Source of the DNA: Ancylobacter koreensis
GTDB taxonomy: Bacteria > Pseudomonadota > Alphaproteobacteria > Rhizobiales > Xanthobacteraceae
Direction of reading: 5' to 3'
NCBI RefSeq assembly: GCF_023016525.1
Contig: NZ_JALKCG010000001.1
Span: 682,001 to 746,000 of the forward strand
DNA length: 64,000 nucleotides
Part shown: piece by piece, positions 34,340 to 42,693 of the stretch
Position numbering within the stretch: the stretch's first letter is position 1
Layout: every line of letters begins with the position of its first letter
Program-made: the position numbers and the translations under genes
The notes under the pieces: generated by a model
The model's database searches: none
Told to the model about the DNA's origin: nothing
Seen by the model: only the letters and a program-made list of their open reading frames with translations

Positions 34340-35653
34340 TCAGCCGAGAACCGCCTCCATCGCGTCGACCAGTTCGTCGGCATGGGCGGTGGTGACGCAG
34401 AGCGGCGGGCGGATCTTCAGCACGTTGCCGAAGCGGCCGGCGGCCCCGATGAGAATGCCGCGCTGGCGCAGGCCGTTGATCAGCCCGCGCGCGATCTGCG
34501 GCGCCGGCCCGTCCTGCGTGCCGAATTCGACGCCGAGATAAAGCCCCGCGCCGCGCACCGCCGTGATCGGCGCGCGCCCCTGCAGGCGCTTGAGCCGGGC
34601 GGTGAGGTGGCGGCCGACGCGGGCGGCGTTGGCGATGAGATCGTCCTCCTCCAGCGCCTCCAGCACGGCGAGCGCGGCGGCGCAGGCCACCGGACTGCCG
34701 GCGAAGGTGTTGAAATAGCCGAAATCGTTGCAGAAGGCGCTCAGCAGTTCGGGCCGGGTGACGAGGCCGGCGATCGGGTAGCCATTGCCCATCGGCTTGC
34801 CCATCGTCACGATGTCCGGCACCACGCCATGGCGCGAGAAACCCCACATTCCCTCGCCCGTGCGCCCGAAGCCGGGCTGCACCTCGTCGGCGATGAACAG
34901 CCCGCCGGCGGCGTGCACGACATCGACCGCCGCCTTGAGGAAACCGGGCGGGTTGGCATAGACGCCGTCCGAGGAGAAGATGGTGTCGACCAGCAACCCG
35001 GCGAAACGGATGCCGTCCGCCTCCATCGCGGCGATGGCGTCCTTCACCGCATCCGCGAAGCCCTGCGCGACGTCGTTGCCGAACAGCGCGGGGTCGGGCG
35101 CCGGCACCATGCGCACGCGCGGCGGCGGGGCGCCGTTCTTGTAGGAAGAGGGAGAGACCTCGGTTACGGTGGAGGTGTTGCCGTGATAGGCGGTCTGGGT
35201 GACGACGATGCCCTCCCCCCCGCTCACCTTGCGGGCGAGGCGAAGCGCCAGGTCGTTACTTTCGCTGCCGGTGCAGGTCAGCACGACGTTGGAGAGCGGC
35301 GCCGGGAAGGTGGCGAGCAGCTTCTCGGCATAGTCGTGCGCGACGTCGAACAGGTAGCGTGAGTGGATGTTGAGCTCGCCTACCTGCCGGCGCACCGCCT
35401 CCACCACCTTGGGGTGGCAGTGCCCGACGGTCGGCACGTTGTTGTAGAAGTCGAGATAAGCCCGCCCGTCCGAGGCGTAGAGATGGGCGCCCTCGGCACG
35501 CAGCATGCGCAGCGGTTCGTCGTAGAACAGCACCGAGCCGGCGCCGAAGCTGCGCCGCCGGCGCTCGATCAGCGCCGCGACGTCCGGCGGCACGGCGCTC
35601 GGCCCGCCGGGGAAGGCGTTCAGCGCGAGGATCTGCAGTTCCTGGCTTTTCAC
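34340..35653 (-). CDS. Class III PLP-dependent enzyme, AGXT2L-like phospho-lyase candidate
   Basis: The 437-aa protein has the class III fold. PLP Lys is near 286 (TMGKPMGNGYPIAG), Asp near 256 (IADEVQPGFGR) and the phosphate-binding TGSESNDLALRLAR near 128-141. Segments NNVPTVGHCHPKVV, LNIHSRYL, TAYHGNT and YFNTFAGSPVAC match AGXT2L1/AGXT2L2. Those are phospho-lyases that remove phosphate and ammonia from phosphoethanolamine or 5-phosphohydroxylysine, not ordinary transaminases. The GTG start at 35653 follows GGAGGG and overlaps the kinase stop (GTGA). A plain omega-amino-acid transaminase is the main alternative. Confidence 0.82.
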   Translation of the reverse strand: MKSQELQILALNAFPGGPSAVPPDVAALIERRRRSFGAGSVLFYDEPLRMLRAEGAHLYASDGRAYLDFYNNVPTVGHCHPKVVEAVRRQVGELNIHSRYLFDVAHDYAEKLLATFPAPLSNVVLTCTGSESNDLALRLARKVSGGEGIVVTQTAYHGNTSTVTEVSPSSYKNGAPPPRVRMVPAPDPALFGNDVAQGFADAVKDAIAAMEADGIRFAGLLVDTIFSSDGVYANPPGFLKAAVDVVHAAGGLFIADEVQPGFGRTGEGMWGFSRHGVVPDIVTMGKPMGNGYPIAGLVTRPELLSAFCNDFGYFNTFAGSPVACAAALAVLEALEEDDLIANAARVGRHLTARLKRLQGRAPITAVRGAGLYLGVEFGTQDGPAPQIARGLINGLRQRGILIGAAGRFGNVLKIRPPLCVTTAHADELVDAMEAVLG

Positions 35654-36681
35654 GATGCCACCCTCCCGGCGTCGGTGTCGTCCGCGTCGTAGCGGGCGAG
35701 GAAGGCGCGGGCGAGCGCGACCGTGCCGTGCGTGTAGCCCTCGCCAAGCGCCTGCGCGGTCGGGGTCTCCGCATGGGAGGCGATCCAGGCGGTCAGCAGC
35801 ATGCGGCGGAGCATGACGAAGATGGGGAGCATCGCGCAGTCGGCTTCGGACAGCGGCGCGACGCTGCGGTAGCCCTCGACCCAAGCGGCCTGAAGCTGCG
35901 GGATATAGGGCTCGTGCTCGCTGAAGCTGACGGCGGCGGCGAAGTCGTAGAGATACCAGCTGAAGCCGCAATCGTCGAAGTCGATCACCGAGAGCGTGTC
36001 GCCGTCGACCAGCAGATTGGCGAGGCGCATGTCGGCGTGGACGAGGCCGAAGCGGTCCTCGCCGGTCCCATAATCGGCGAGAATGTCGCGCAGCACCGCG
36101 CTGGTTCGCTCCAGCACCGCAAGCCCCTGCGCATCGAGCCCGGCCCCGGCGCGCCAGTCGCCCCAGAGCCGCACATTGCCGAGCATCGCCTCATAGTCCC
36201 AGCGCTTGCGCACGAAGCCCTCCGGCCGTGCCCAGCCGCGCGCATGGGCGTGGAGCCGCGCATTGACGGCGCCGAGTTCGCGATACCAGCGAGCAAGGTC
36301 GTCGCCTTCATCCGGCTCCTTGCCGGCGAGCAGCCCGAAGGCGACGGCGTGGCGGGTGGTGCCGTCGTCGTCGAGATCGGCGATCAGGCTGCCGTCGGTC
36401 TGCGGGATGGGGGTGAGTGTGGCGACGAAATCCTCCGCGCCGAGCGCGGTGAGCCAGGCGAGCTCGGATTCGATCTCGTCGCGCGTGTGGTAGCCGGGTC
36501 GATGGACCCGGATCACGACCTCGCGTCCGCTCGCCGGGTCGCTCGCGCGAAAGGTGGCGTTCTCCGAAATGGTGAGAAGTCGCAATTCGGCGGCCTCGGA
36601 CAGACCCCAGCGGGGCAGCGCCGCGCGCAGCCCCGCCTCCAGCCGGCCGAGAAAGCCCTCGTCATAGACCGGTGCGCTCAT
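35650..36681 (-). CDS. APH-fold small-molecule kinase
   Basis: The 343-aa protein has the aminoglycoside phosphotransferase fold. Catalytic loop LVHADMRLANLL has Asp near 217 and Asn near 222, and metal-binding VIDFDDCG has Asp near 234. N-lobe RVHRPGYHTRDEIESELAWL resembles hydroxylysine-kinase/homoserine-kinase-II relatives and not antibiotic-resistance enzymes. In larger proteins of related bacteria this domain is fused to an AGXT2L-like domain; here both are separate but overlap by 4 bp. It probably phosphorylates the hydroxyl group of the compound eliminated by the next enzyme. Confidence 0.82.
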   Translation of the reverse strand: MSAPVYDEGFLGRLEAGLRAALPRWGLSEAAELRLLTISENATFRASDPASGREVVIRVHRPGYHTRDEIESELAWLTALGAEDFVATLTPIPQTDGSLIADLDDDGTTRHAVAFGLLAGKEPDEGDDLARWYRELGAVNARLHAHARGWARPEGFVRKRWDYEAMLGNVRLWGDWRAGAGLDAQGLAVLERTSAVLRDILADYGTGEDRFGLVHADMRLANLLVDGDTLSVIDFDDCGFSWYLYDFAAAVSFSEHEPYIPQLQAAWVEGYRSVAPLSEADCAMLPIFVMLRRMLLTAWIASHAETPTAQALGEGYTHGTVALARAFLARYDADDTDAGRVAS

Positions 36682-37571
36682 GCCGCCCCCCGATGCTTGC
36701 CCAGGAAGGCGAGGAGCACGGCATCGTAGTCGGCGGGCTCCTCATAGAAGGGCATGTGGCTGGAGTTCTGGAACACGGTGAGTTCGGCCTGCGGCAGGTG
36801 CTGCTTCATGCGCAGTGCGCAGGCGGGCGTGATCTCGTCGTGTCGCCCGACTGTGATGAGCACCGGCACCTCGATGCGATGCAGGTCGGGCACGCGGTTC
36901 CAGTCCTTCAGATTGCCGATGTAGAGGAATTCGTTGGGCCCCTGCATCGCCATGTAGGGCGCCATGTTCCAGTCCTCCAGCGAGGCGAGGAGCGGCGCCG
37001 GCCAGTCTTGCAGGCGGCAGACATGACGGTAGTTCAGCAGGGTGATCGCCGCCTGGTACTCGGGATGGCCGTAGGAGCCGTCCGCCTCGTGGGCGAGCAG
37101 CATCTCCACCGTCTCCGGGCCGAGCGAGGCGCGCAGCCGGTGCATCTCGGCCATCAGATGCGGCAGGTCGGCCGCGGTGTCCTCAAGGATCAGCGTCTTC
37201 AGCGCGCCAGGATAGGCGAGCGCGTAGTCGATGGCGAGCCAGCCGCCCCAACTATGGCCGAGAAGATGCACCCGGCCGAGCCCGAGCGCGCGGCGCACCG
37301 CTTCGGTTTCCTCGACGTAGCGGGCGATCGACCACAGGGCAGGGTCGTCCGGCCGGTCGGAGGCGCCGCAGCCGAGCTGGTCGAAGGCGACCACACGGTA
37401 GCCGTGGCCGGCGAGGAAGGAATGGGCGTCGCGCAGATAATCGCAGGGAAGGCCCGGCCCGCCATTGAGCAGGAAGACCGTCTCCTCGCCCGCGCCATAG
37501 GAATAGGCGACGACCCGGTGGCCGTCGACCTCGACCTCGATGCGCTCGTCCGCCGGCTTGATCTGCCACAT
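36678..37571 (-). CDS. Proline iminopeptidase-like alpha/beta hydrolase
   Basis: The 297-aa hydrolase has the S33 family oxyanion motif LLNGGPGLPCDYL, nucleophile Ser near 107 in LLGHSWGGWLA, Asp in ITVGRHDEITP and His in NSSHMPFYEEP. S33 enzymes release N-terminal Pro or act as general aminopeptidases or amidases. Start ATG 37571 is preceded by AGGTAGG. The stop overlaps the kinase start as ATGA, so it belongs to the operon. It may free an amino-alcohol compound from a peptide or amide conjugate before phosphorylation; this is inference. Confidence 0.85.
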   Translation of the reverse strand: MWQIKPADERIEVEVDGHRVVAYSYGAGEETVFLLNGGPGLPCDYLRDAHSFLAGHGYRVVAFDQLGCGASDRPDDPALWSIARYVEETEAVRRALGLGRVHLLGHSWGGWLAIDYALAYPGALKTLILEDTAADLPHLMAEMHRLRASLGPETVEMLLAHEADGSYGHPEYQAAITLLNYRHVCRLQDWPAPLLASLEDWNMAPYMAMQGPNEFLYIGNLKDWNRVPDLHRIEVPVLITVGRHDEITPACALRMKQHLPQAELTVFQNSSHMPFYEEPADYDAVLLAFLGKHRGAA

Positions 37572-37576
37572 GGAAC

Positions 37577-38386
37577 CTACCTGCTGGCGACCGTCACCTC
37601 GACCCGGGCGCGCTCCAGCGCCCGCGCCAGAGTGCCGGCCGGCGCCGCGTCGACGACGAGGCGCTGGATGTCGGGAATACGCGCCCAGATGGCGAGCGAC
37701 TGCACATGGAATTTCTTGTGGTCGGACACCACGATGGTCTCGGCGGCGCGGTTCATCATCGCCTTGTAGACACGGGCGGCGGGCGCCTCGGCGTCGGCCA
37801 GCCCGTCGGGTGTGATGCCGGAAACGCCGAGAATGGCGCGGTTGACGTTGTAGTTCTGGAGGAAATCGACCGTCTCGACCCCGACCATCATGCCCTCGCG
37901 GGCATTGTAGCTGCCGGGGCACATGATGACGTCGATGGTCGGGTTGGCCGACACGACCGTCGCCACCGAGAAGGAATGGGTGATCACCGTGAGGTCCCGG
38001 CACTCGGCGGCCATGCGCCGGGCGACGTGGGTGGTGGTTGCCCCCGCGCCGATGGCGATAACTTCCTGCGGCTCGATGAACCTCACCGTCGCGGCGGCGA
38101 TGGCCTCGCGCTCGGCCACCATCAGCCGATGGCGCTCCGTCACCGACGGCTCGGAGGCGAAGGGGCGCACCGCGCCGCCATAGGTCCGGCTCAGCAGTCC
38201 CTTCTCCTGCAGGTCGAACAGGTCGCGCCGGATCGTCTCGGTGGAGACGTCGAGCTCGGCGGCGAGATCGCCGACGCGCAGCGTCGCCGAGGCGCGCATC
38301 TCGGCGAGGATGCGGTCCTGCCGCGCCGCCTTGTCGAGGCGCGGGCGGCGCCGCTCGCCGGCGGGGGCGGTGTCGTCCGCGCTCAT
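37577..38386 (-). CDS. DeoR-family transcriptional regulator
   Basis: The 269-aa regulator has the DeoR N-terminal HTH (RQDRILAEMRAS, LDVSTETIRRDLFDLQEKGLL) and the GGAVRPF hinge. A sugar-phosphate-binding-like C-terminal domain follows (GAGATTTHVARRMA, VSDHKKFHVQS). DeoR repressors usually respond to phosphorylated metabolites, which fits an operon containing a kinase. It sits inside the operon between the transporter and enzymes, with its start overlapping the permease stop (ATGA). Candidate operators lie upstream of the binding-protein gene at 42494-42549. Confidence 0.9.
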   Translation of the reverse strand: MSADDTAPAGERRRPRLDKAARQDRILAEMRASATLRVGDLAAELDVSTETIRRDLFDLQEKGLLSRTYGGAVRPFASEPSVTERHRLMVAEREAIAAATVRFIEPQEVIAIGAGATTTHVARRMAAECRDLTVITHSFSVATVVSANPTIDVIMCPGSYNAREGMMVGVETVDFLQNYNVNRAILGVSGITPDGLADAEAPAARVYKAMMNRAAETIVVSDHKKFHVQSLAIWARIPDIQRLVVDAAPAGTLARALERARVEVTVASR

Positions 38387-39177
38387 GCTGCGGCCCGCCG
38401 GCGCACGAGCAGACCCACCAGGCCGCCGGTGAGCAGCAGGGCGGCGGCCCCGAGCGTCGCCATGGTGCCGAGCGCGGGTACCATCGGCGTGTAGCCGGCG
38501 ACCATCTTGGCGTAGAGCCATTCGGGAATCGTCGAGTCGGCACCCGTCGTGTAGAGCGACAGCGGGAAGTTGCTCCAGGAGAGCAGGAAGGCGAACAGCA
38601 TGCCCGACCAGATGCCCGGCCACAGCAAAGGCAGCGTCACTTCCCGGAACACCTGCACGCGCGAGCAGCCGAGGTCGAAGGCCGCTTCCTCCAGCGAGGC
38701 GTCGAAGCCATAGACCTGAATGGCGATCACCAGCGTCACGACGGGCACGATCCACACCATGTGGGCGAACACCGCCGTCATCCAGCTGGTCTGGATGCCG
38801 ACCGCGTTGAAGCCGAGCAGCATGGCAAGGCCGAGCACCGGCTGGGGGAAGAAGATCGGCAGCAGGATCAGCTTCTGGTAGAGCCGCCGGCCCTTCCAGT
38901 CATAGCGGGCGAAGGCGAGCGCGCCGAAGGTGGCGATGACGACCGAGAACAACGTGACCAGCAGGGCGACGCTGATCGAAGTCTTCACGATCATGCCGAT
39001 CTCGATGGAATCGATGGTCTTCGACCACCATTCCGTCGAGTAGACCTTGATGGGAAAGCCGAAATAACGGCTCTTGTTGAAGCTCGCGAGCGCGCCGCAG
39101 ACAATCGGCAGGTAGATCGCCACGAGGACGAACAGCGTCCAGCCCCAGATCAGCGCGTTGGTGCGTCTGGCCTTCAT
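38383..39177 (-). CDS. ABC transporter permease, PotC-like
   Basis: The 264-aa permease has about six helices and the coupling loop EEAAFDLGCSRVQVFREVTLPLLWP (in two parts). It resembles PotC/AlgM-type subunits of the polyamine/2-aminoethylphosphonate/opine transporter family. Its start lies one base after the PotB-like stop and its stop overlaps the DeoR start. It pairs with the 39179-40084 subunit. Weak GC-rich spacing leaves no independent promoter between the genes. Confidence 0.9.
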   Translation of the reverse strand: MKARRTNALIWGWTLFVLVAIYLPIVCGALASFNKSRYFGFPIKVYSTEWWSKTIDSIEIGMIVKTSISVALLVTLFSVVIATFGALAFARYDWKGRRLYQKLILLPIFFPQPVLGLAMLLGFNAVGIQTSWMTAVFAHMVWIVPVVTLVIAIQVYGFDASLEEAAFDLGCSRVQVFREVTLPLLWPGIWSGMLFAFLLSWSNFPLSLYTTGADSTIPEWLYAKMVAGYTPMVPALGTMATLGAAALLLTGGLVGLLVRRRAAA

Positions 39178-39178
39178 C

Positions 39179-40084
39179 TCAGCGCCTCCCCAGCATGCGG
39201 TCGAGGTCGAGCTTCGACAGGGCGAACAGTGTCAGCCCGCCGATGAAGAAGGTCACGACCACCGCCATGGCGGAGCCGAGCGGCCAGTTCTGCGAATAGG
39301 TGAAGGCGATCTCGATGTCGTGCGAGATGACGATGATCGATTGGCCGCCGAGGATCTTCGCCTCCGCCGTGGCGCCGATGGCGAGCACGAAGGTGAGCAG
39401 CATGCCGATGAGGATGCCGGGCATGGCGAGCGGCAGCTCGATCTCGCGCCAGATGAACAGCCGCCCGGCGCCGAGGTCGCGCGCCGCGTCGATCAGGTCG
39501 CGCGGCACCAGCGCGAGGCCGAGCGTCATCGGGAACAGCATGAAGGGCAGATAGGTGTAGACCATGCCGAACAGGGTGATGCCCGGCGTGAACAGCACTT
39601 CCGGCCCGCCCGACAGGCCCAGCCATTTCAGCGTGCCGTCAAGCACGCCGTTCTTGATGTAGAACAGCACCCAGCCATAGAGCCGGACGTTCTCCGACAC
39701 GAAGAGGGGGAACACGAACAGCACGCTGATGAAGGGCGACCAGCGGCCGAACACCACGTTCAGCCCGTAGGCGATCGGGTAGGCGACCACGGCCAGGATG
39801 GCGACTGTGGTGAGCGCCAGCCCGCAGGACCACACGAAGGACACCCACACCGTGTTGGCGGGGTCGAACAGCGTCGCGAAGTTCTCCAGCGTGAAGCTGC
39901 GGAACACGTCGAAGCTGCGCGGCGTGGCGAAGGCATAGCCGAAGATGGCCATGAGCGGCGCGAGGAAGCCGATGCCGAGCAGCAGCGCGACGGGGATCGC
40001 GCAACGCGCCCCGGCCGAGAGGCGGCGGGCGAGCCGGAGCTGCGCGGGCGATTCCGCGGCAGGCGCGAGGGCGATGTCTGCCAT
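39179..40084 (-). CDS. ABC transporter permease, PotB-like
   Basis: The 301-aa permease has a roughly 30-residue cytoplasmic N-terminus (MADIALAPAAESPAQLRLAR) followed by about six helices. The coupling loop IDAARDLGAGRLFIWREIELP is typical of PotB. Together with the PotC-like subunit it forms the heteromeric channel. The gene is 3 bp from the ATPase stop. Substrate range in this family covers polyamines, aminoalkylphosphonates, opines and related amines. Confidence 0.9.
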   Translation of the reverse strand: MADIALAPAAESPAQLRLARRLSAGARCAIPVALLLGIGFLAPLMAIFGYAFATPRSFDVFRSFTLENFATLFDPANTVWVSFVWSCGLALTTVAILAVVAYPIAYGLNVVFGRWSPFISVLFVFPLFVSENVRLYGWVLFYIKNGVLDGTLKWLGLSGGPEVLFTPGITLFGMVYTYLPFMLFPMTLGLALVPRDLIDAARDLGAGRLFIWREIELPLAMPGILIGMLLTFVLAIGATAEAKILGGQSIIVISHDIEIAFTYSQNWPLGSAMAVVVTFFIGGLTLFALSKLDLDRMLGRR

Positions 40085-40087
40085 CGC

Positions 40088-41212
40088 TCAGCTTCCCAGC
40101 GTGAAGGCGTCGGCGGCGTCCCAGCCGAGCGTCACGGCGCGGTCGGTGCCGGGCGGCAGGGCGCGCGAGCGCGACAGCTCGACGAGGAACACCTTCTCGC
40201 CGGCGGCGCCGGCATCGACGCGAATCTGGTACTGGATGCGCGAGCCGAGCGAGTACTCGTTGTAGACGATGCCCTCCAGCCGGTTGTCGGCGCTGTCGCC
40301 GGGGCCGAGGAAGCGCATGAATTCCGGGCGCACGACGACGAAAGCCTCGTCGAGCGCGGTGCCGTCGCGCGGCGGGGCGAGGGTGAAGCGACCGGGTACG
40401 TCGACCCCGGCCCAGCCTCCGTCCGCCTCGCGCTTCACCCGGATGGTGTTCACCTCGCCGACAAACTCCGACACGAAGCGGTCGACCGGCGCGCCGTAGA
40501 TCTCCTCCGGCGTGCCCACCTGCACGAGCCTTCCTGCGCGCATGACGCCGATGCGGTCGCTCATCACCATCGCTTCTTCCAGCGAGTGGGTGATGTAGAT
40601 GAAGGTCTTGCCGGTCTCGCGGTGGAGGTCCTTCAGTTCCTTCTCCAGCGCCTTCTTGAGCTTGTAGTCGAGCGCGGAGAGCGGCTCGTCGAAGAACAGC
40701 ACTTCGGGGTCGTAGGCGAAAGCGCGGGCGAGCGCGACGCGCTGGCGCTCGCCGCCCGAGCACTTCATGACGTTCTTGTCGAAATAATCCTCCGGCAGCC
40801 GCACGACGCGCATCAGTTCCAGCGCGCGGGCCTTGCGGGCGGCCGCATCCACGCCCTTCACCTTGAGCGGGAAGGCGATGTTCTCGCCGACGCTCTTGTG
40901 CGGGAACAGTGCCAGGGACTGGAAGACCAGGCAGGTTGGGCGCCGGTTGGGCGGGATGTCGTTGATCAGCTCGCCATGCAGCGTGATGTTGCCCTCGCTC
41001 GGCGTGTCCATGCCGGCGAGCATGCGCAACAGCGTGGTCTTTCCCGAGCCGGAGGGGCCGACGATGGTGAGGAATTCGCCCTCGCGCACGTCGAGGTCGA
41101 TGCCCTGCACGGCGGTGAAGCCGCCGAAGGTCTTTCGCACGCCCACGAGCTGCAGGATGGGCGCGGCGGGCGTCTCGGCGCCGGGGGCGCCGGCGGGCAG
41201 GGTCTGGAGCAT
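40088..41212 (-). CDS. ABC transporter ATP-binding protein, PotA-like
   Basis: The 374-aa ATPase contains Walker A GPSGSGKTT, Q-loop LVFQSLALFPHKSV, signature CSGGERQRVALAR, Walker B VLFFDEPLSALD and switch YITHSLEEA. The signature starts CSGG instead of LSGG, a mild variant. A C-terminal TOBE-type regulatory domain of about 120 residues follows (FVGEVNTIRVKR, VVRPEFMRFL). It powers the polyamine-type importer. It is separated from the binding-protein gene by 67 bp containing a hairpin. Confidence 0.92.
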   Translation of the reverse strand: MLQTLPAGAPGAETPAAPILQLVGVRKTFGGFTAVQGIDLDVREGEFLTIVGPSGSGKTTLLRMLAGMDTPSEGNITLHGELINDIPPNRRPTCLVFQSLALFPHKSVGENIAFPLKVKGVDAAARKARALELMRVVRLPEDYFDKNVMKCSGGERQRVALARAFAYDPEVLFFDEPLSALDYKLKKALEKELKDLHRETGKTFIYITHSLEEAMVMSDRIGVMRAGRLVQVGTPEEIYGAPVDRFVSEFVGEVNTIRVKREADGGWAGVDVPGRFTLAPPRDGTALDEAFVVVRPEFMRFLGPGDSADNRLEGIVYNEYSLGSRIQYQIRVDAGAAGEKVFLVELSRSRALPPGTDRAVTLGWDAADAFTLGS

Positions 41213-41229
41213 CTCGTCTTCCGTGTGAG

Positions 41230-41253
41230 CCCGGCGGCGGGGGCGCCGCCGGG
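41230..41253 (-). terminator. Hairpin between binding-protein and ATPase genes
   Basis: CCCGGCGGC (41230-41238) pairs perfectly with GCCGCCGGG (41245-41253) around a six-base loop, immediately downstream of the binding-protein gene on the minus strand. There is no U-run. A role in uneven expression of binding protein and transporter is inferred by analogy with similar hairpins after the other binding-protein genes here. Confidence 0.5.
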
Positions 41254-41279
41254 TCGGGTGCCGGTGGGGCGGGCCTGCG

Positions 41280-42434
41280 TCAGCCGCGCATGCGCTTGGC
41301 GGCGTTCATCAGGTCGAGCGCCTTGTCGTAGTCGGGCACGATGTCGTACTCGACCGAGCGGGCCATCTCCTCCTCGAGGCTGTCCCACTGAATGGCGTCG
41401 AGCTCATCCTTGGTGAACAGGTCGAAGCAGGCCTTGTTGCCCATCTGCGCGACGGGGTTGAAGGTGCCCTCGGCGAAGGCCACCGTGTGAGCGACGTCCG
41501 GCGCCTGCACGTATTTCAGGAACTCCACCGCCAGCGGCGACAGGTTCGGGTTGTTCACGGTGGAGGTCACCTCGATCCACGAAATGCCGCCCTTGCCGCC
41601 GGCCAGCGGGCCCTTGAGCGGGGTGATGGCGCGCAGGTTCGGATGACCGTCGGCGCGGGCGGGCGAGACCGAGTAGGTGCCGCCGGTGAGATGCAGGTCG
41701 ATCTCGCCGGAAATCAGCGCCTGGTTCATCGAGGCGATATCGCCGATCAACTTGGCACCCTTGAAGACGCGCTTGGCGGTCTCCTCGAACTTGGTCATCT
41801 CCTCGGGCGTGTGCACCTTGAAGGGGTCGATGCCGGCGACGATGAAGATGTTGAAGACGTTCCAGTCATCGGATTCGAGAATGCCGTACTTGCCGGCCAG
41901 GGCGGGGTCGTTGAACAGGTCCCAGCCGGTGTCCTCGGCAGTCTTGCGGCTTATCTTGTCGGTGTTGACGACGAAGCTGTAGGGCCCGAAGCGCTGGACC
42001 ATGCCGATCAGGTCCTTGCCGTCTTCGCTCATCGCCCACTTATAGGGCGCCTTGAACTGCGGCAGCATGTTCGCGAAGAAGGGCTCGAACTCGGCCTTGG
42101 GCAGCGGCTTGATCAGCTTCTCGGGAAGCATGACCTTGCGGGCCCACGGGTTGTTGACGTTGATCAGGTCCCAGGTGTTGATCTCGCCGGCGCGCAGACG
42201 GTTGATCATGGTGGGATCGTTGGTGAGGCTCTCCGCCTTCACCGTCGCGCCCGTCTTGGAGCGGAACGGGTCGAGCACCTGCGCGGAGTTGTAGCCCTCC
42301 CAGCACAGGATGTTCAGCTCCTTCTCGCGCGCGGCGAACGCCTTGTTGGCGTTCAGCAGCGGCCCGGCGGCGGCGAGCGCGCCGAGTCCGGTTCCCATGC
42401 CCTTCAGCAGCGACCTTCTGGATATGCCTGCCAT
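41280..42434 (-). CDS. Polyamine-type ABC transporter substrate-binding protein
   Basis: The 384-aa protein has a twin-arginine signal (ISRRSLLKGMGTGLGALAAA) and a PotD/family-1 binding-protein body with LNILCWEGYNSAQVLDPF, GEINTWDLINVNNPWAR and WDLFNDPALAGKYGI. The many tryptophans and acidic residues suit an amine ligand. It heads the operon and is preceded by a 259-bp divergent region with a promoter candidate. The cargo is probably the amine or amino alcohol processed by the kinase and phospho-lyase downstream, but spermidine-like ligands cannot be excluded. Confidence 0.88.
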   Translation of the reverse strand: MAGISRRSLLKGMGTGLGALAAAGPLLNANKAFAAREKELNILCWEGYNSAQVLDPFRSKTGATVKAESLTNDPTMINRLRAGEINTWDLINVNNPWARKVMLPEKLIKPLPKAEFEPFFANMLPQFKAPYKWAMSEDGKDLIGMVQRFGPYSFVVNTDKISRKTAEDTGWDLFNDPALAGKYGILESDDWNVFNIFIVAGIDPFKVHTPEEMTKFEETAKRVFKGAKLIGDIASMNQALISGEIDLHLTGGTYSVSPARADGHPNLRAITPLKGPLAGGKGGISWIEVTSTVNNPNLSPLAVEFLKYVQAPDVAHTVAFAEGTFNPVAQMGNKACFDLFTKDELDAIQWDSLEEEMARSVEYDIVPDYDKALDLMNAAKRMRG

Positions 42435-42493
42435 CTCGATTCCCTCTGGATTGTTGGCGCGGAGCGGGACGTCGCCGCGCGGATGACGCCACC

Positions 42494-42566
42494 TCCGAAG
42501 GGCTTCGGATGTGGGACTTATGTTGGACTGTGTGTGATCCTAAACAGTCTGATTTGGGCTTTACAA
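42494..42566 (-). promoter_or_regulatory. Promoter and operator candidates of the polyamine-type operon
   Basis: Read on the minus strand, TTGTAA (42561-42566) and TAGGAT (42537-42542) are separated by 18 bp, a plausible sigma-70 promoter. Overlapping the -10 is an inverted repeat GACTGT...ACAGTC (42526-42531/42544-42549). Further downstream is TCCGAAG-GG-CTTCGGA (42494-42509). Either repeat could bind the DeoR protein encoded in the operon. These are candidates by position and symmetry only. Confidence 0.4.
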
Positions 42567-42693
42567 CACCAATTTAGCAGCGCAACGTGATGAAAAGGGA
42601 GGCAGCCCAATCCGGCGGCATGTCTTTGCGCCCCCAATGGTTGGCTCCCCGTAACTATCTGATAGAAAACATATTCCGGGGAATGGCCTCACC

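Noticed and set aside
35650..36681. The APH-fold gene as an antibiotic-resistance determinant
   Set aside because: The fold is shared with aminoglycoside phosphotransferases, but its sequence and operon context point to metabolic small-molecule kinases.
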